A stretch of DNA of 64,000 nt from Thermus amyloliquefaciens (GCF_000744885.1 NZ_JQMV01000003.1:1612001-1676000); one strand, 5' to 3'; shown: positions 17,457 through 29,674, numbered from the stretch's first letter. Translations and numbers: made by a program. The notes: generated by a model not told the origin, from the sequence alone.

Positions 17457-17470
17457 TATACACAAGTATA
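17457..17470. promoter_or_regulatory. Perfect short palindrome upstream of the HU promoter
   Basis: TATAC-ACAA-GTATA forms a perfect 5-bp inverted repeat in an AT-rich stretch about 20 bp upstream of the HU -35. It could bind a dimeric regulator or HU itself. Confidence 0.35.
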
Positions 17471-17486
17471 CAAATGGCTCAGAGTA

Positions 17487-17516
17487 TTGCGTGGCCCCAT
17501 TCGCGGGTGCTATAGT
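17487..17516 (+). promoter_or_regulatory. Predicted HU gene promoter
   Basis: TTGCGT (17487-17492), 18-nt spacer, TATAGT (17511-17516), placed 34 nt before the HU start with an AGGAGG site in between. Confidence 0.6.
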
Positions 17517-17550
17517 CCTTGCGGAAGGGAAAAGAGGAAGGAGGTGAAGA

Positions 17551-17844
17551 ATGGCAGCAAAGAAAACGGTTACCAAAGCGGATCTGGTGGATCAGGTGGC
17601 TGCCGCCACGGGCCTCAAGAAAAAAGACGTAAAGGCGGCGGTGGATGCGTTCCTCTCCAAGGTGGAAGAGGCCCTGGCGGGAGCGAACAAGGTCCAGCTC
17701 ACCGGCTTCGGCACCTTTGAGGTGCGCAAGCGCAAGGCCCGCACCGGCGTGAAGCCCGGCACCAAGGAGAAGATCAAGATCCCCGCCACCCAGTATCCCG
17801 CCTTCAAGCCGGGCAAGGCCCTCAAGGAAAAGGTCAAGAAGTAA
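17551..17844 (+). CDS. hup: DNA-binding protein HU
   Basis: The 97-residue nucleoid protein bends and compacts DNA as a dimer. The fold is complete: helical start (KADLVDQVAAATGL), VQLTGFGTFEVRKRKAR with the turn into the beta arm, GTKEKIKIPATQYPAFKPGKALKEKV. A short lysine-rich N-terminal extension (AAKKTVTKAD) is typical of Thermus HU. An AGGAGG ribosome site precedes ATG. It ends in a 10-bp hairpin shared with convergent ftsH. Confidence 0.97.
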   Translation: MAAKKTVTKADLVDQVAAATGLKKKDVKAAVDAFLSKVEEALAGANKVQLTGFGTFEVRKRKARTGVKPGTKEKIKIPATQYPAFKPGKALKEKVKK

Positions 17845-17857
17845 GGTATTCCCTTCC

Positions 17858-17881
17858 CCCGGGGGGCTTTTGCCCCCCGGG
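17858..17881. terminator. Hairpin between convergent hup and ftsH
   Basis: CCCGGGGGGC and GCCCCCCGGG form a perfect 10-bp stem with a TTTT loop. There is little T-tract on either side; by position it should stop transcription from both directions. Confidence 0.65.
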
Positions 17882-17900
17882 TCTATTCCTCCTGGGGCCC

Positions 17901-19781
<1,881 letters not shown>

Positions 19782-19848
19782 GTCTTCCCTTAGGGTACAC
19801 GCCCGAGGGGAAGTCCGGGTAGCGTGGAGCACCATGATACAAACCTGC

Positions 19849-19887
19849 TCAAGTCTCTTGACTTACCCATGTGGGATGGTCTATGCT
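19849..19887 (+). promoter_or_regulatory. dnaK promoter with adjoining CAAG/CTTG palindrome
   Basis: TTGACT (19858-19863), 18-nt spacer, TATGCT (19882-19887), 20 nt before the dnaK ATG. The palindrome TCAAGTCTCTTGA (19849-19861) overlaps the -35 and is built from the half-sites found in HAIR-type heat-shock operators, in reversed arrangement. Confidence 0.5.
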
Positions 19888-19906
19888 TCAGGTGAGAGGT
19901 GTAGCC

Positions 19907-21766
<1,860 letters not shown>

Positions 21767-21780
21767 AGCCCACCCGCCCT

Positions 21781-21802
21781 GGCCCCTGCCCCGGCAGGGG
21801 CC
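21781..21802 (+). promoter_or_regulatory. Hairpin between dnaK and grpE
   Basis: GGCCCCTGCC and GGCAGGGGCC form a perfect 10-bp stem with a two-base loop, without a following T-tract. It may protect dnaK mRNA or reduce expression of the downstream genes. Confidence 0.5.
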
Positions 21803-21828
21803 TCCCCTTACCCCCTTTCGGAGGCAAC

Positions 21829-22362
21829 ATGGAGAAGGAACGCGAGGAAACCCAACAAGCCGAGGCCGCCCAGGCGGGAGGCGAGGAGGCCTTGGCCCAA
21901 GAACGCCTCCTGGCCGTGGAGGAGGAGCTCCGAACCCTGAAGGACCGGTACGTGCGCCTCCTTGCGGACTTTGACAACTACCGCAAGCGCATGGAGGAGG
22001 AGCTTAGGCTCCGGGAACGGGAGGGGACCCTCCGGGCGGTCCGGGCCCTTCTTCCCGTTCTGGACGACCTGGAACGGGCCCTGGAGTTCGCCGAGGCCAA
22101 CCCGGAGAGCATCCTCAAGGGGGTGAAGGCGGTGCGGGAGGGCTTCTTCCGCATCCTGGCGGGGCTTGGCATCGAGGAGGTGCCCGGGGAGGGCGAGGCC
22201 TTTGACCCCCGCTACCACGAGGCCATCGGGCTTCTCCCCGGGGAGCCCGGCAAGGTGGCCAGGGTCTTCCAGCGGGGCTTCCGCCTGGGGGAGGCCTTGG
22301 TGCGCCCGGCCCGGGTGGCGGTGGGCATGGAAAAAAGCCCGGAAGAAGAGGGCGTGGAGTAG
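21829..22362 (+). CDS. grpE: GrpE nucleotide exchange factor
   Basis: Releases ADP from DnaK. The 177-residue protein has the long helical N-terminus (EEELRTLKDRYVRLLADFDNYRKRMEEE, split here over residues about 28-58) and the beta domain (EVPGEGEAFDPRYHEAIG then RVFQRGFRLGEALVRPARV). Length and order are standard. A GGAGGC ribosome site precedes ATG. It lies 62 bp after dnaK and 3 bp before dnaJ. Confidence 0.96.
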   Translation: MEKEREETQQAEAAQAGGEEALAQERLLAVEEELRTLKDRYVRLLADFDNYRKRMEEELRLREREGTLRAVRALLPVLDDLERALEFAEANPESILKGVKAVREGFFRILAGLGIEEVPGEGEAFDPRYHEAIGLLPGEPGKVARVFQRGFRLGEALVRPARVAVGMEKSPEEEGVE

Positions 22363-22365
22363 GCC

Positions 22366-23202
22366 ATGAAGGACTACTACGCCATCCTAGGGGTACCGAG
22401 AAACGCCACGCAGGAGGAGATCAAAAGGGCCTACAAGCGCCTGGCCCGCCAGTACCATCCCGACGTGAACAAAAGCCCGGAGGCGGAAGAGCGCTTCAAG
22501 GAGATCAACGAGGCCTACGCCGTCCTCTCCGACCCGGAAAAGCGCAAGGTCTACGACGCCTACGGCACCGCCACGCCTCCCCCGCCCCCACCCCCGGGCG
22601 GCTACGACTTCTCCGGGTTTGACGTGGAGGACTTCTCCGACTTCTTCCAGGAGCTCTTCGGCGGGGGCCTCTTCGGGGGCATGGGGCGGAGGAGGCCAAG
22701 GAAGGGCCGCGACCTCAGGGCCGAGCTTCCCCTTAGCCTCGAGGAGGCGTTCCACGGGGGGGAAAAGGTGGTGGAGGTGGGGAACAGGCGGGTCTCCGTG
22801 AGGATCCCCCCCGGGGTCCGGGAGGGAAGCACCATCCGCTTGGCAGGCTTAGGCGGCCCGGGGGAGCCTCCGGGGGACCTCCTCCTCACGGTGCGGCTTC
22901 TGCCCCATCCGGTCTTCCGCCTGGAGGGCCAGGACCTCCACGCCACCCTGGACGTTCCCGCCCCCATCGCCGTGGTGGGGGGCAAGGTGCGGGCCCCCAC
23001 CCTGGAGGGCCCGGTGGAGGTCACCATCCCCCCCAAAACCCAGGCGGGCAGAAAGCTCCGGCTGAAGGGCAAGGGCTTCCCCGGACCCCATGGCCGCGGG
23101 GACCTGTACCTGGAGGTGCGGGTGGTGATCCCCGAGCACCTCTCCCCCGAGGAGGAGGCGCTTTGGCGGAAGCTCAAGGAGGTGCGGTATGCTGGCGCGT
23201 AG
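22366..23202 (+). CDS. dnaJ: DnaJ co-chaperone without zinc-finger domain
   Basis: Stimulates DnaK ATPase and delivers substrates. The 278-residue protein has the J domain ([18 protein letters not shown], with HPD in QYHPDVNK at about 31-33), a Gly/Pro/Phe-rich linker ([18 protein letters not shown]) and the C-terminal substrate domains with [20 protein letters not shown]. The CxxCxGxG zinc repeats are absent; known Thermus DnaJ is the same, so this is not damage. It overlaps dafA by 14 bp. Confidence 0.96.
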   Translation: MKDYYAILGVPRNATQEEIKRAYKRLARQYHPDVNKSPEAEERFKEINEAYAVLSDPEKRKVYDAYGTATPPPPPPPGGYDFSGFDVEDFSDFFQELFGGGLFGGMGRRRPRKGRDLRAELPLSLEEAFHGGEKVVEVGNRRVSVRIPPGVREGSTIRLAGLGGPGEPPGDLLLTVRLLPHPVFRLEGQDLHATLDVPAPIAVVGGKVRAPTLEGPVEVTIPPKTQAGRKLRLKGKGFPGPHGRGDLYLEVRVVIPEHLSPEEEALWRKLKEVRYAGA

Positions 23203-23425
23203 CGCCTACCTATCCATGGAGGCCCTGGCGGAGCACGGCCTTTCCTTGGGAGCGGTGCGGGCCTACGTGGAGATTGGCTTTGTGGAGCCCTTGGAAGTGG
23301 GGGGCGCCTGGTACTTCCGGGAAGAGGACCTTTTCCGCATGCTCAAGGCGGAACGCATCCGCCGCGACCTTGGAGCCAACCTGGTGGGGGCAGCCTTGGT
23401 GGTGGAGATCCTGGAGCACCGCTAA
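23189..23425 (+). CDS. dafA: DafA, DnaK-DnaJ assembly factor
   Basis: A 78-residue protein that, in T. thermophilus, holds DnaK and DnaJ in a trigonal complex; this length and position are identical to the known dafA. The sequence reads like a small MerR-type winged helix: [20 protein letters not shown], then REEDLFRML, then [18 protein letters not shown]. That resembles CbpM and the actinobacterial repressor HspR, which occupies the same place after dnaJ there. Whether it also binds DNA is open. Confidence 0.94.
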   Translation: MLARSAYLSMEALAEHGLSLGAVRAYVEIGFVEPLEVGGAWYFREEDLFRMLKAERIRRDLGANLVGAALVVEILEHR

Positions 23426-23563
23426 AGCCCTGGCCCCCCTCGAGGCGGGACATCCCTCCCCTCCCTCCCCCCTATAATCAAGGCAAAGAGCGCTGGCATC
23501 CCTCCGTTGGGTGAACCTCTCCGCAACATGGGGTTTCGTTGGGTGTTTACTCTGTGCACATTA

Positions 23564-23593
23564 CTTGACACTAGCCTTATCAAGTGATATGAT
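23564..23593 (+). promoter_or_regulatory. clpB promoter with HAIR-like operator
   Basis: Near-consensus sigma-A promoter: TTGACA (23565-23570), exactly 17 nt, TATGAT (23588-23593). Over the -35 and spacer lies CTTGACA-N7-TATCAAG (23564-23584), the layout of the HspR operator HAIR (CTTGAGT-N7-ACTCAAG) with two mismatches in each half-site. Confidence 0.75.
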
Positions 23594-23617
23594 TGGGTTA
23601 GTAGGAGGCAAAGGGGC

Positions 23618-26212
23618 ATGAACCTGGAACGCTGGACCCAAGCCGCCCGCGAGGCCCTGGCCCAGGCCCAAGTCCTGGCCCGGGAGATGAAGCACCAGGC
23701 CATCGACCTGCCCCACCTGTGGGCCGTGCTGCTCAAGAACCCCACGGGCCTGGCCTGGAAGCTCTTGGAAAAGGCAGGGGGAAACCCCAAGGCCCTTAAG
23801 GAAAGCGCCGAGCGGGAACTGGGGCGGCTACCCAGGGTGGAGGGGGCCGAGGTGGGCCAGTACCTTTCCCAAAGGCTCGCCCGGGCCCTGGACCGGGCCG
23901 AGGCCCTCATGGGGGAGCTTAAGGACCGGTTCGTGGCCCTGGACACCCTGGTCCTGGCCTTGGCGGAGGCCTGGGTCAAGAGCGCAGGCGAGCCCTCCCT
24001 CCAGGCCCACCTTCCCGAGGAAGGTTCTTTGAGGAAAGCCCTGCTTGAACTCAGAGGAGGTAAGACCGTGCAAACGGAACACGCGGAAAGCACCTACAAC
24101 GCCCTGGAGCAATACGGCATTGACCTCACCAAGCTGGCCGCCGAGGGCAAGCTGGACCCGGTGATCGGGCGGGACGAGGAGATCCGGCGCACCATCCAGA
24201 TCCTCCTCCGGCGCACCAAGAACAACCCCGTGCTCATCGGCGAGCCCGGGGTGGGCAAGACCGCCATCGTGGAGGGCCTGGCCCAGCGCATCGTCAAGGG
24301 GGACGTGCCCGAGGGCCTAAAAGGCAAGCGCATCGTCTCCTTGCAGATGGGCTCCCTCCTGGCCGGGGCCAAGTACCGGGGGGAGTTTGAGGAGCGCCTG
24401 AAGGCGGTGATCCAGGAGGTGGTGGGAAGCCAAGGGGAAATCATCCTCTTCATCGACGAGCTGCACACCGTGGTGGGGGCGGGCAAGGCGGAAGGGGCCG
24501 TGGACGCCGGCAACATGCTGAAGCCCGCCCTGGCCCGGGGAGAGCTTCGGCTCATCGGGGCCACCACCCTGGACGAGTACCGGGAGATCGAGAAGGACCC
24601 CGCCCTGGAAAGGCGCTTCCAGCCGGTTTACGTGGACGAGCCCAGCGTGGAGGAGACCATCTCCATCCTGCGGGGCATCAAGGAGAAGTACGAGGTGCAC
24701 CACGGGGTGCGCATCTCCGACCCCGCCATCGTGGCGGCCGCGGTCCTTTCCCACCGCTACATCACGGAAAGGCGCCTCCCCGACAAGGCCATTGACCTCA
24801 TTGACGAGGCGGCTGCCCGCCTGCGCATGGCCCTGGAAAGCGCCCCCGAGGAAATCGACACCCTGGAGCGCAAGAAGCTTCAGCTGGAGATTGAGCGGGA
24901 AGCCCTTAAGAAGGAAAAGGACCCCGACTCCCTGGAGCGCCTAAAGGCCATTGAGGAGGAGATCGCCGCCCTCACCCAGGAGATCGCCAAGCTCAAGGCG
25001 GAGTGGGAGGCGGAGCGGGAGGTCTTGAAGCGGCTCCGCGAGGCCCAGCACCGCCTGGACGAGGTGAGGCGGCAGATTGAGCTGGCCGAGCGCCAGTACG
25101 ACCTGAACCGGGCCGCGGAGCTCCGCTACGGGGAGCTTCCCCGCCTCGAGGCCGAGGTGGAGGCCCTCTCCGAGAGGCTCAAAAACGCCCGCTTCGTGCG
25201 CCTGGAGGTGACCGAGGAGGACATCGCCGAGATCGTCTCCCGCTGGACGGGGATCCCGGTTTCCAAGCTCCTGGAAGGGGAAAGGGAGAAGCTTTTGCGG
25301 CTTGAAGAGGAGCTCCACAAGCGGGTGGTGGGCCAGGAGGAGGCCATCCGCGCCGTGGCCGACGCCATACGGCGGGCCCGGGCCGGCCTTAAGGACCCGA
25401 ACCGCCCCATCGGGAGCTTCCTCTTCCTGGGCCCCACGGGGGTGGGCAAGACGGAGCTGGCCAAAACCCTGGCCGCCACCCTTTTCGACACCGAGGAGGC
25501 CATGGTGCGCATTGACATGACGGAGTACATGGAGAAGCACGCGGTGAGCCGCCTCATCGGGGCCCCTCCCGGCTACGTGGGCTACGAGGAGGGGGGCCAG
25601 CTCACCGAGGCGGTGCGGCGGCGGCCCTACACGGTCATCCTCTTTGACGAGATCGAGAAGGCCCACCCCGACGTCTTCAATATCCTCCTGCAGATCCTGG
25701 ACGACGGCCGCCTCACCGACTCCCACGGGCGCACCGTGGACTTCCGCAACACCGTCATCATCCTCACCTCCAACCTGGGAAGCCCCTTGATCCTGGAAGG
25801 CATCCAAAAGGGTCTGCCCTACGAGCGCATCCGGGAGGAGGTCTTCGCCGTGTTGCAACGGCACTTCCGCCCCGAGTTCCTGAACCGCCTGGACGAGATC
25901 GTGGTCTTTAGGCCCCTCACCAAGGAGCAAATCCGCGAGATCGTGGAGATCCAGCTCCAAGGGCTCCGGGCGCGCCTTGGGGAAAAGCGCATCGCCCTCA
26001 CCCTAACGGAGGCGGCCAAGGACCACCTGGCCGAACGGGGCTACGACCCGGTCTTCGGGGCCAGGCCCCTCAAGCGGGTGATCGGCCGGGAGCTGGAAAC
26101 CCCCCTGGCGGTGAAGATCCTGGCCGGGGAGATCAAGGAGGGGGACACGGTGGTGGTGGACAAAGGTCCTGCGGGCCTGGTCTTCCGCGTGGAGGAGCGC
26201 GTCCAGGCGTAG
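23618..26212 (+). CDS. clpB: ClpB disaggregase
   Basis: Hsp100 AAA+ machine that pulls proteins out of aggregates with DnaK/DnaJ/GrpE. The 864 residues comprise the Clp-N domain (1-150), AAA1 with [10 protein letters not shown] (about 208) and [14 protein letters not shown] (about 273), the M-domain coiled coil (about 405-530), AAA2 with [12 protein letters not shown] (about 607) and [14 protein letters not shown] (about 675), and the C-domain. Slightly longer than the recalled T. thermophilus protein (about 854). It has its own strong promoter and heads an operon to 28925. Confidence 0.97.
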   Translation: MNLERWTQAAREALAQAQVLAREMKHQAIDLPHLWAVLLKNPTGLAWKLLEKAGGNPKALKESAERELGRLPRVEGAEVGQYLSQRLARALDRAEALMGELKDRFVALDTLVLALAEAWVKSAGEPSLQAHLPEEGSLRKALLELRGGKTVQTEHAESTYNALEQYGIDLTKLAAEGKLDPVIGRDEEIRRTIQILLRRTKNNPVLIGEPGVGKTAIVEGLAQRIVKGDVPEGLKGKRIVSLQMGSLLAGAKYRGEFEERLKAVIQEVVGSQGEIILFIDELHTVVGAGKAEGAVDAGNMLKPALARGELRLIGATTLDEYREIEKDPALERRFQPVYVDEPSVEETISILRGIKEKYEVHHGVRISDPAIVAAAVLSHRYITERRLPDKAIDLIDEAAARLRMALESAPEEIDTLERKKLQLEIEREALKKEKDPDSLERLKAIEEEIAALTQEIAKLKAEWEAEREVLKRLREAQHRLDEVRRQIELAERQYDLNRAAELRYGELPRLEAEVEALSERLKNARFVRLEVTEEDIAEIVSRWTGIPVSKLLEGEREKLLRLEEELHKRVVGQEEAIRAVADAIRRARAGLKDPNRPIGSFLFLGPTGVGKTELAKTLAATLFDTEEAMVRIDMTEYMEKHAVSRLIGAPPGYVGYEEGGQLTEAVRRRPYTVILFDEIEKAHPDVFNILLQILDDGRLTDSHGRTVDFRNTVIILTSNLGSPLILEGIQKGLPYERIREEVFAVLQRHFRPEFLNRLDEIVVFRPLTKEQIREIVEIQLQGLRARLGEKRIALTLTEAAKDHLAERGYDPVFGARPLKRVIGRELETPLAVKILAGEIKEGDTVVVDKGPAGLVFRVEERVQA

Positions 26213-26225
26213 GAAAGGAGGCGGC

Positions 26226-26615
26226 ATGAAGGTGGTGGAAGTCCTGCAACGGGCCTACCGGGATGAACTCCTGGATGCCCTCCGGGCCGAGCGGGCGGCG
26301 GAGAGGGTCCCCTACCCCCACATCCGGGCCCTCCTGGAGGAGGTGGCCCACCGGGAGCGGGCCCATGCCGAGGCCATCGCGGAAGCCTTGCGCCGCCTCG
26401 GCGCCCCTCCTCCCCCCACGCCCAAGGTGGAAGAGGAGGGGTGGGAGGCCCTTCTCCGCCTCCTTTCCGAGGAAGGGTTTGACCGGGCCTACTACCTGGA
26501 AAGCACCTTCCCCGAGCCGGACCTCGAGGCCCTCTTCACCCGGCTTGGCCAGGAGGAAAAGCTCAACCAAGAGGCCGTGCGCAAAGCCGTGACCCTTTTA
26601 GGAGGTGGTCTATGA
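26226..26615 (+). CDS. Ferritin-like helical protein of unknown function
   Basis: A 129-residue, almost all-helical protein. It contains ERAAERVPYPHIRALLEEVAHRERAHAEAIAEAL (about residues 20-53 in pieces), where Glu and His spacing (E..R..H...E) recalls ferritin/rubrerythrin helices, but a full di-iron set is not evident. It begins 14 nt after clpB with GGAGGC and overlaps the next gene by 4 bp (ATGA). Operon membership suggests a stress role. No family firmly recognised. Confidence 0.7.
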   Translation: MKVVEVLQRAYRDELLDALRAERAAERVPYPHIRALLEEVAHRERAHAEAIAEALRRLGAPPPPTPKVEEEGWEALLRLLSEEGFDRAYYLESTFPEPDLEALFTRLGQEEKLNQEAVRKAVTLLGGGL

Positions 26616-27796
26616 TCAGCAGGGAAGACGTTCGGCGCATCAAGGAAAGCCTGGCCCTCCAGGAAGGGCCGATCCTCTCCCTCTACCTGGACATCAACCC
26701 CGCCAAGCCGGAAAACCGCAACCGGGCCTACGCCCTGAGGGCCAAGGACGCCATGAAGGCCCTGGGGGTGCCGGAGGTCCTGGAGGAGCGGGTGCTGGAG
26801 GTCCTGAAGAACCAGGTGCTGGAGGCCAAGACCGCGGTCTTCTTCGTGGGGGAGGACCGCTGGGAAACCTTCCTCTTGCAGGTGGAACTCCCCCTGGTGA
26901 GTAGCCTCAAAACCACCTTCTTAGGGGAGAAGGAGCGCCGCCTCCTCACGGACGGGGCCCTGGCCCACTACGGCGAGCCCTTCCTCCTGCCCCTCCTCTA
27001 CGCCCTGGACGAGTACGAGCGCTATGGGGTGGTGTACCTGGACCAGGAACGCTGGCGGGTGTTTGAGGTCTTCCTGGGCGAGGTGCAGGAGGTGGGGGAT
27101 GCCTTCTTGGCCCTGGACACAGAGGCCTGGCGGAGGCTATCCCTGGACGCCCCGGGGCGCCGCTTCAACCTAGGGGGCGTCTCCCGGGGCGGGGCGGGGC
27201 AGGACCTCTTCGCCAAGCGTCTGGCCGCCTGGGAGGAACGCTTCTACAAGAGCCTAAGCCATGAGCTGGAAAAGCTTGTGGAGGAACGGGGGTTCACCCG
27301 CCTCATCCTCATGGGGCCGGAAGAGCACACCAAGCTCTTCCTGGGTTACCTTCCCAAGCGCCTGAAGGAGCGGGTGGTGGCCCTCCATCCTTCCCTTCCC
27401 CACCCTGGGGCCACGCCGGGTGAGGTGCTCAAGCGGTTGGAGCCCACCTTGGAGGAGGTGGAGCGCAAAGCCGAGGTGGAGCTCCTCAAGAGGTTGGAGG
27501 AGGCCTACCCCAAAGCGGCCTTCGGCCCCGAGGTTCTGGAAAGGGTGCAGGAGGGCCGGGTGGAGCTTTGGGTGCTTCCCTGGCACCTGGACCAGGTGGT
27601 GTACGCCTGCGAGGGCGTGTTCTTCCCCGAGGAGGCCAGGGCCCTGGCCTCCTGCCAAAACCCCGAGGCCAAGCCCCTGGCCGTGGTCCTGCCCGAGCTG
27701 GCCACGGGCTATGCGGCCAAACTGGAGTTTGTACGGGGAGATGCGGAAAAAGCCCTTTTGGAGCGCGGAGGCATGGCCGCGCTCTTGAGGTGGTGA
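26612..27796 (+). CDS. baeRF family protein, possible Balon-type ribosome hibernation factor
   Basis: A 394-residue protein. The N-terminal domain starts with an ILSLYLDINPAKPENRNRAY motif (about 21-40) typical of bacterial archaeo-eukaryotic release factor (baeRF) relatives. The middle domain has YGVVYLDQERWRVFEVFLGE, and the C-terminal eRF1/L7Ae-like domain ends with ELWVLPWHLDQVVYACEGVFF and a Cys-containing ASCQNPEAKP. Relatives of eRF1/Pelota in this group include Balon, which occupies the ribosomal A site with EF-Tu during stress. Location between clpB and hsp20 fits a heat-stress hibernation or rescue factor. The subfamily needs a profile search. Confidence 0.65.
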   Translation: MISREDVRRIKESLALQEGPILSLYLDINPAKPENRNRAYALRAKDAMKALGVPEVLEERVLEVLKNQVLEAKTAVFFVGEDRWETFLLQVELPLVSSLKTTFLGEKERRLLTDGALAHYGEPFLLPLLYALDEYERYGVVYLDQERWRVFEVFLGEVQEVGDAFLALDTEAWRRLSLDAPGRRFNLGGVSRGGAGQDLFAKRLAAWEERFYKSLSHELEKLVEERGFTRLILMGPEEHTKLFLGYLPKRLKERVVALHPSLPHPGATPGEVLKRLEPTLEEVERKAEVELLKRLEEAYPKAAFGPEVLERVQEGRVELWVLPWHLDQVVYACEGVFFPEEARALASCQNPEAKPLAVVLPELATGYAAKLEFVRGDAEKALLERGGMAALLRW

Positions 27797-27811
27797 AAGG
27801 AGGTGAGGAGG

Positions 27812-28228
27812 ATGGTGCGGTTTGATCCTTTTAGGGAGCTGGAGGAGTTGCAGGAGCGTCTGGCAAGGGCCTTTGGCACCGCCCCCCAGCAGGGGCCCAG
27901 GGTGTACGCCCCGCCGGTGGACGTGATGGAGGACGAGGCGGGCCTTCACCTTTACATCTACCTGCCCGGGGTGGAACCGGAGAAGGTGGAGGTGGTGGCG
28001 GAGGAGGGCGTCTTGTCGGTGAAGGCGGAGCGGCCCTTTGAGAAGAAGGAGGGGGTGGCCTACCATCGCCTGGAAGGCCCCTACGGCAGCTTTGCCCGGA
28101 GCTTCAACGTGCCCAGCACCTACGACCTCTCCCGGGTGCAGGCCCGTTTCCGCCACGGGGTCTTGCACCTCCTCGTGCCCAAGGCCGAGGAAACCAAGCC
28201 CAAGAAGATCCAGGTGCAGGTGGAATAG
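27812..28228 (+). CDS. Small heat shock protein, Hsp20/alpha-crystallin family
   Basis: ATP-independent holdase of 138 residues. The alpha-crystallin domain runs from VYAPPVDVMEDEAGLHLYIYLPGV to the GVLHLLVPKAEE strand with the conserved A-x-x-x-n-G-V-L pattern (ARFRHGVLHL, about 111-120). The N-terminus MVRFDPFRELEELQERL is typical. I chose ATG 27812 after the AGGAGGTGAGGAGG site. It is fourth in the clpB operon. A second, less similar hsp20 follows at 28977. Confidence 0.94.
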   Translation: MVRFDPFRELEELQERLARAFGTAPQQGPRVYAPPVDVMEDEAGLHLYIYLPGVEPEKVEVVAEEGVLSVKAERPFEKKEGVAYHRLEGPYGSFARSFNVPSTYDLSRVQARFRHGVLHLLVPKAEETKPKKIQVQVE

Positions 28229-28238
28229 GAGGTGAGGT

Positions 28239-28925
28239 ATGCGGCGGACCACGCGGTACATCCTGGCCACTTCCAACCCCATGGGCGACCTCGAGGCCCT
28301 GGAAAAGCTGGTGCGGCTTGCCCCGGACACGGGGGCCGATGCCCTGGCCATCGTGGGCAACCTCATGCCCAAGACGGCCAAAAGCCGGGACTACGCCGCC
28401 TTCTTCCGCATCCTTGCCGAGGCCCATCTCCCCACCGCCTATATCCCCGGTCCCCAGGACGCCCCCATCTGGGAATACCTGAGGGAAGCCGCCAACATTG
28501 AGCTGGTGCGGCCCGAGATGCGCAACGTCCACGAGACCTTCACCTTCTGGAAGGGGCCTTACCTGGTGGCCGGGATGGGCGGGGAGATCACCGACGACGG
28601 GGAGCCCGAGGAGGAAGAGGCCCTGCGCTACCCCGCCTGGGTGGCGGAGTACCACCTGAAGGCCCTTTGGGACCTCAAGGACTACCCCAAGATCTTCCTC
28701 CTCCACACCCTGCCCTACCATAAGGGGCTTGGGGAGGTGGGCTCCCACGAGGTGGCCCACCTCATCAAGACCCATAACCCCCTCCTGGTCATCGCCGCCG
28801 GCAAGGGCCAAAAACACGAGATGCTGGGCGCCAGCTGGGTGGTGGTACCGGGGGACCTCTCCGAGGGTGAGTACAGCCTCCTGGACCTGAGGGCCAGGAA
28901 GCTGGAAACGGGAAACGTCCGCTAA
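28239..28925 (+). CDS. Calcineurin-like metallophosphoesterase superfamily protein
   Basis: A 228-residue protein equal in length to a T. thermophilus calcineurin-fold protein of known structure. The opening ATSNPMGDLEALEKL (about 10-24) is the place of the first metal motif, normally DxH, here SNPMGD. AIVGNLMPK (about 37-45) matches the GNH-type loop with Leu instead of Asp/His, and LLHTLPYHKG (about 166-175) has His residues. Several metal ligands therefore differ, and activity is uncertain. Last gene of the clpB operon, with a strong hairpin after it. Confidence 0.8.
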   Translation: MRRTTRYILATSNPMGDLEALEKLVRLAPDTGADALAIVGNLMPKTAKSRDYAAFFRILAEAHLPTAYIPGPQDAPIWEYLREAANIELVRPEMRNVHETFTFWKGPYLVAGMGGEITDDGEPEEEEALRYPAWVAEYHLKALWDLKDYPKIFLLHTLPYHKGLGEVGSHEVAHLIKTHNPLLVIAAGKGQKHEMLGASWVVVPGDLSEGEYSLLDLRARKLETGNVR

Positions 28926-28929
28926 AAAG

Positions 28930-28957
28930 AAGGGCCCCGCCTTCGGGTGGGGCCCTT
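28930..28957 (+). terminator. Hairpin terminator of the clpB operon
   Basis: A 12-bp stem starting AAGGGCCCC with one G-T pair and an ultra-stable TTCG loop, beginning 5 nt after the stop. No T-tract follows. It sits between the operon and the second hsp20. Confidence 0.75.
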
Positions 28958-28976
28958 CCCACCAAAGGAGGGGAGT

Positions 28977-29390
28977 ATGTTGGAAAAACTTTGGCCCTTT
29001 GGGCGTAACCGGGTGCGCAAAGCCTTTGAGGAAGCCTTGGAAAAGGTCTTCAAGGAAGAGGGTGAAACCCTAGAACCCCTCTCCGAGCTTTCCGAGCACG
29101 AGGACCATTACCTCTTGCGGGTGGAGGTCCCGGGCCTGGGTCCGGAGAACCTGGAGGTGCGCCTCGAGGGGGACCAATTGGTGGTGGAGGGGGAGAAAAG
29201 GGAGGAAAAGCGCACCAAGCACCTTTCGGAGATCGTCTACGGGCGCATCTACCGCTCCTACCTCCTCCCCAAAGACGCCAAGAGGGAAGGCCTCGAGGCC
29301 AGGCTCCACAAGGGGGTGCTGGAGGTAAAAATCCCCCGGGAGAAGCGCCCGCCCGAGCCTCCGGTGAAGATCCCGGTACAGGAGGGGTAA
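28977..29390 (+). CDS. Second small heat shock protein, Hsp20 family
   Basis: A 137-residue alpha-crystallin-domain protein: HYLLRVEVPGLGPENLEVRLEGD (about 42-64), a Tyr-Gly-Arg-containing dimer loop (IVYGRIYRSYLLP) and LEARLHKGVLEVKIPRE (about 106-122). It has a basic N-terminus MLEKLWPFGRNRVRK unlike the first Hsp20. ATG 28977 follows GGAGGGG. It lies after the hairpin at 28930-28957, so it may be read at a lower level from the clpB promoter or from its own. Confidence 0.93.
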   Translation: MLEKLWPFGRNRVRKAFEEALEKVFKEEGETLEPLSELSEHEDHYLLRVEVPGLGPENLEVRLEGDQLVVEGEKREEKRTKHLSEIVYGRIYRSYLLPKDAKREGLEARLHKGVLEVKIPREKRPPEPPVKIPVQEG

Positions 29391-29422
29391 GGACGGCCTT
29401 CCGCCTAGCCGCGGGCCTGGAT

Positions 29423-29617
29423 GTGGACAAGAACGACCTCAAGCGCCTCTCCGACTTCCTCAGGAGCGAGATCCACGACCATTTGACGGTGGTGGCACTC
29501 ATGGTGCTGGTCTCCATCCCCTTGGGGGCACTCCTCATCCGCTTTGCTCCGGAGCTGGGACGCTGGCTCTACCCCAAGGGCCCAAGGGCAAAACCCGCCC
29601 AAGCGAAAACCCCCTAA
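29423..29617 (+). CDS. Small single-helix membrane protein, unknown
   Basis: A 64-residue protein with one membrane helix (LTVVALMVLVSIPLGALLI, about 22-40) after an acidic amphipathic start (MDKNDLKRLSDFLRSEIHDH) and with a basic proline-rich tail (YPKGPRAKPAQAKTP). The start is GTG 29423; ATG 29421 is out of frame. It lies between hsp20 and a membrane ClpP-class protease and could be an accessory to either. No family recognised. Confidence 0.6.
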   Translation: MDKNDLKRLSDFLRSEIHDHLTVVALMVLVSIPLGALLIRFAPELGRWLYPKGPRAKPAQAKTP

Positions 29618-29674
29618 ACCACTCCCTGTTCCACAAGGCACCCCGGGTATTATCTGGATTAAGGAGGCGCACCT

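Noticed and set aside
22366-23202. Truncated DnaJ (missing zinc-finger repeats)
   Set aside because: Known Thermus DnaJ lacks this domain; length and frame are normal.
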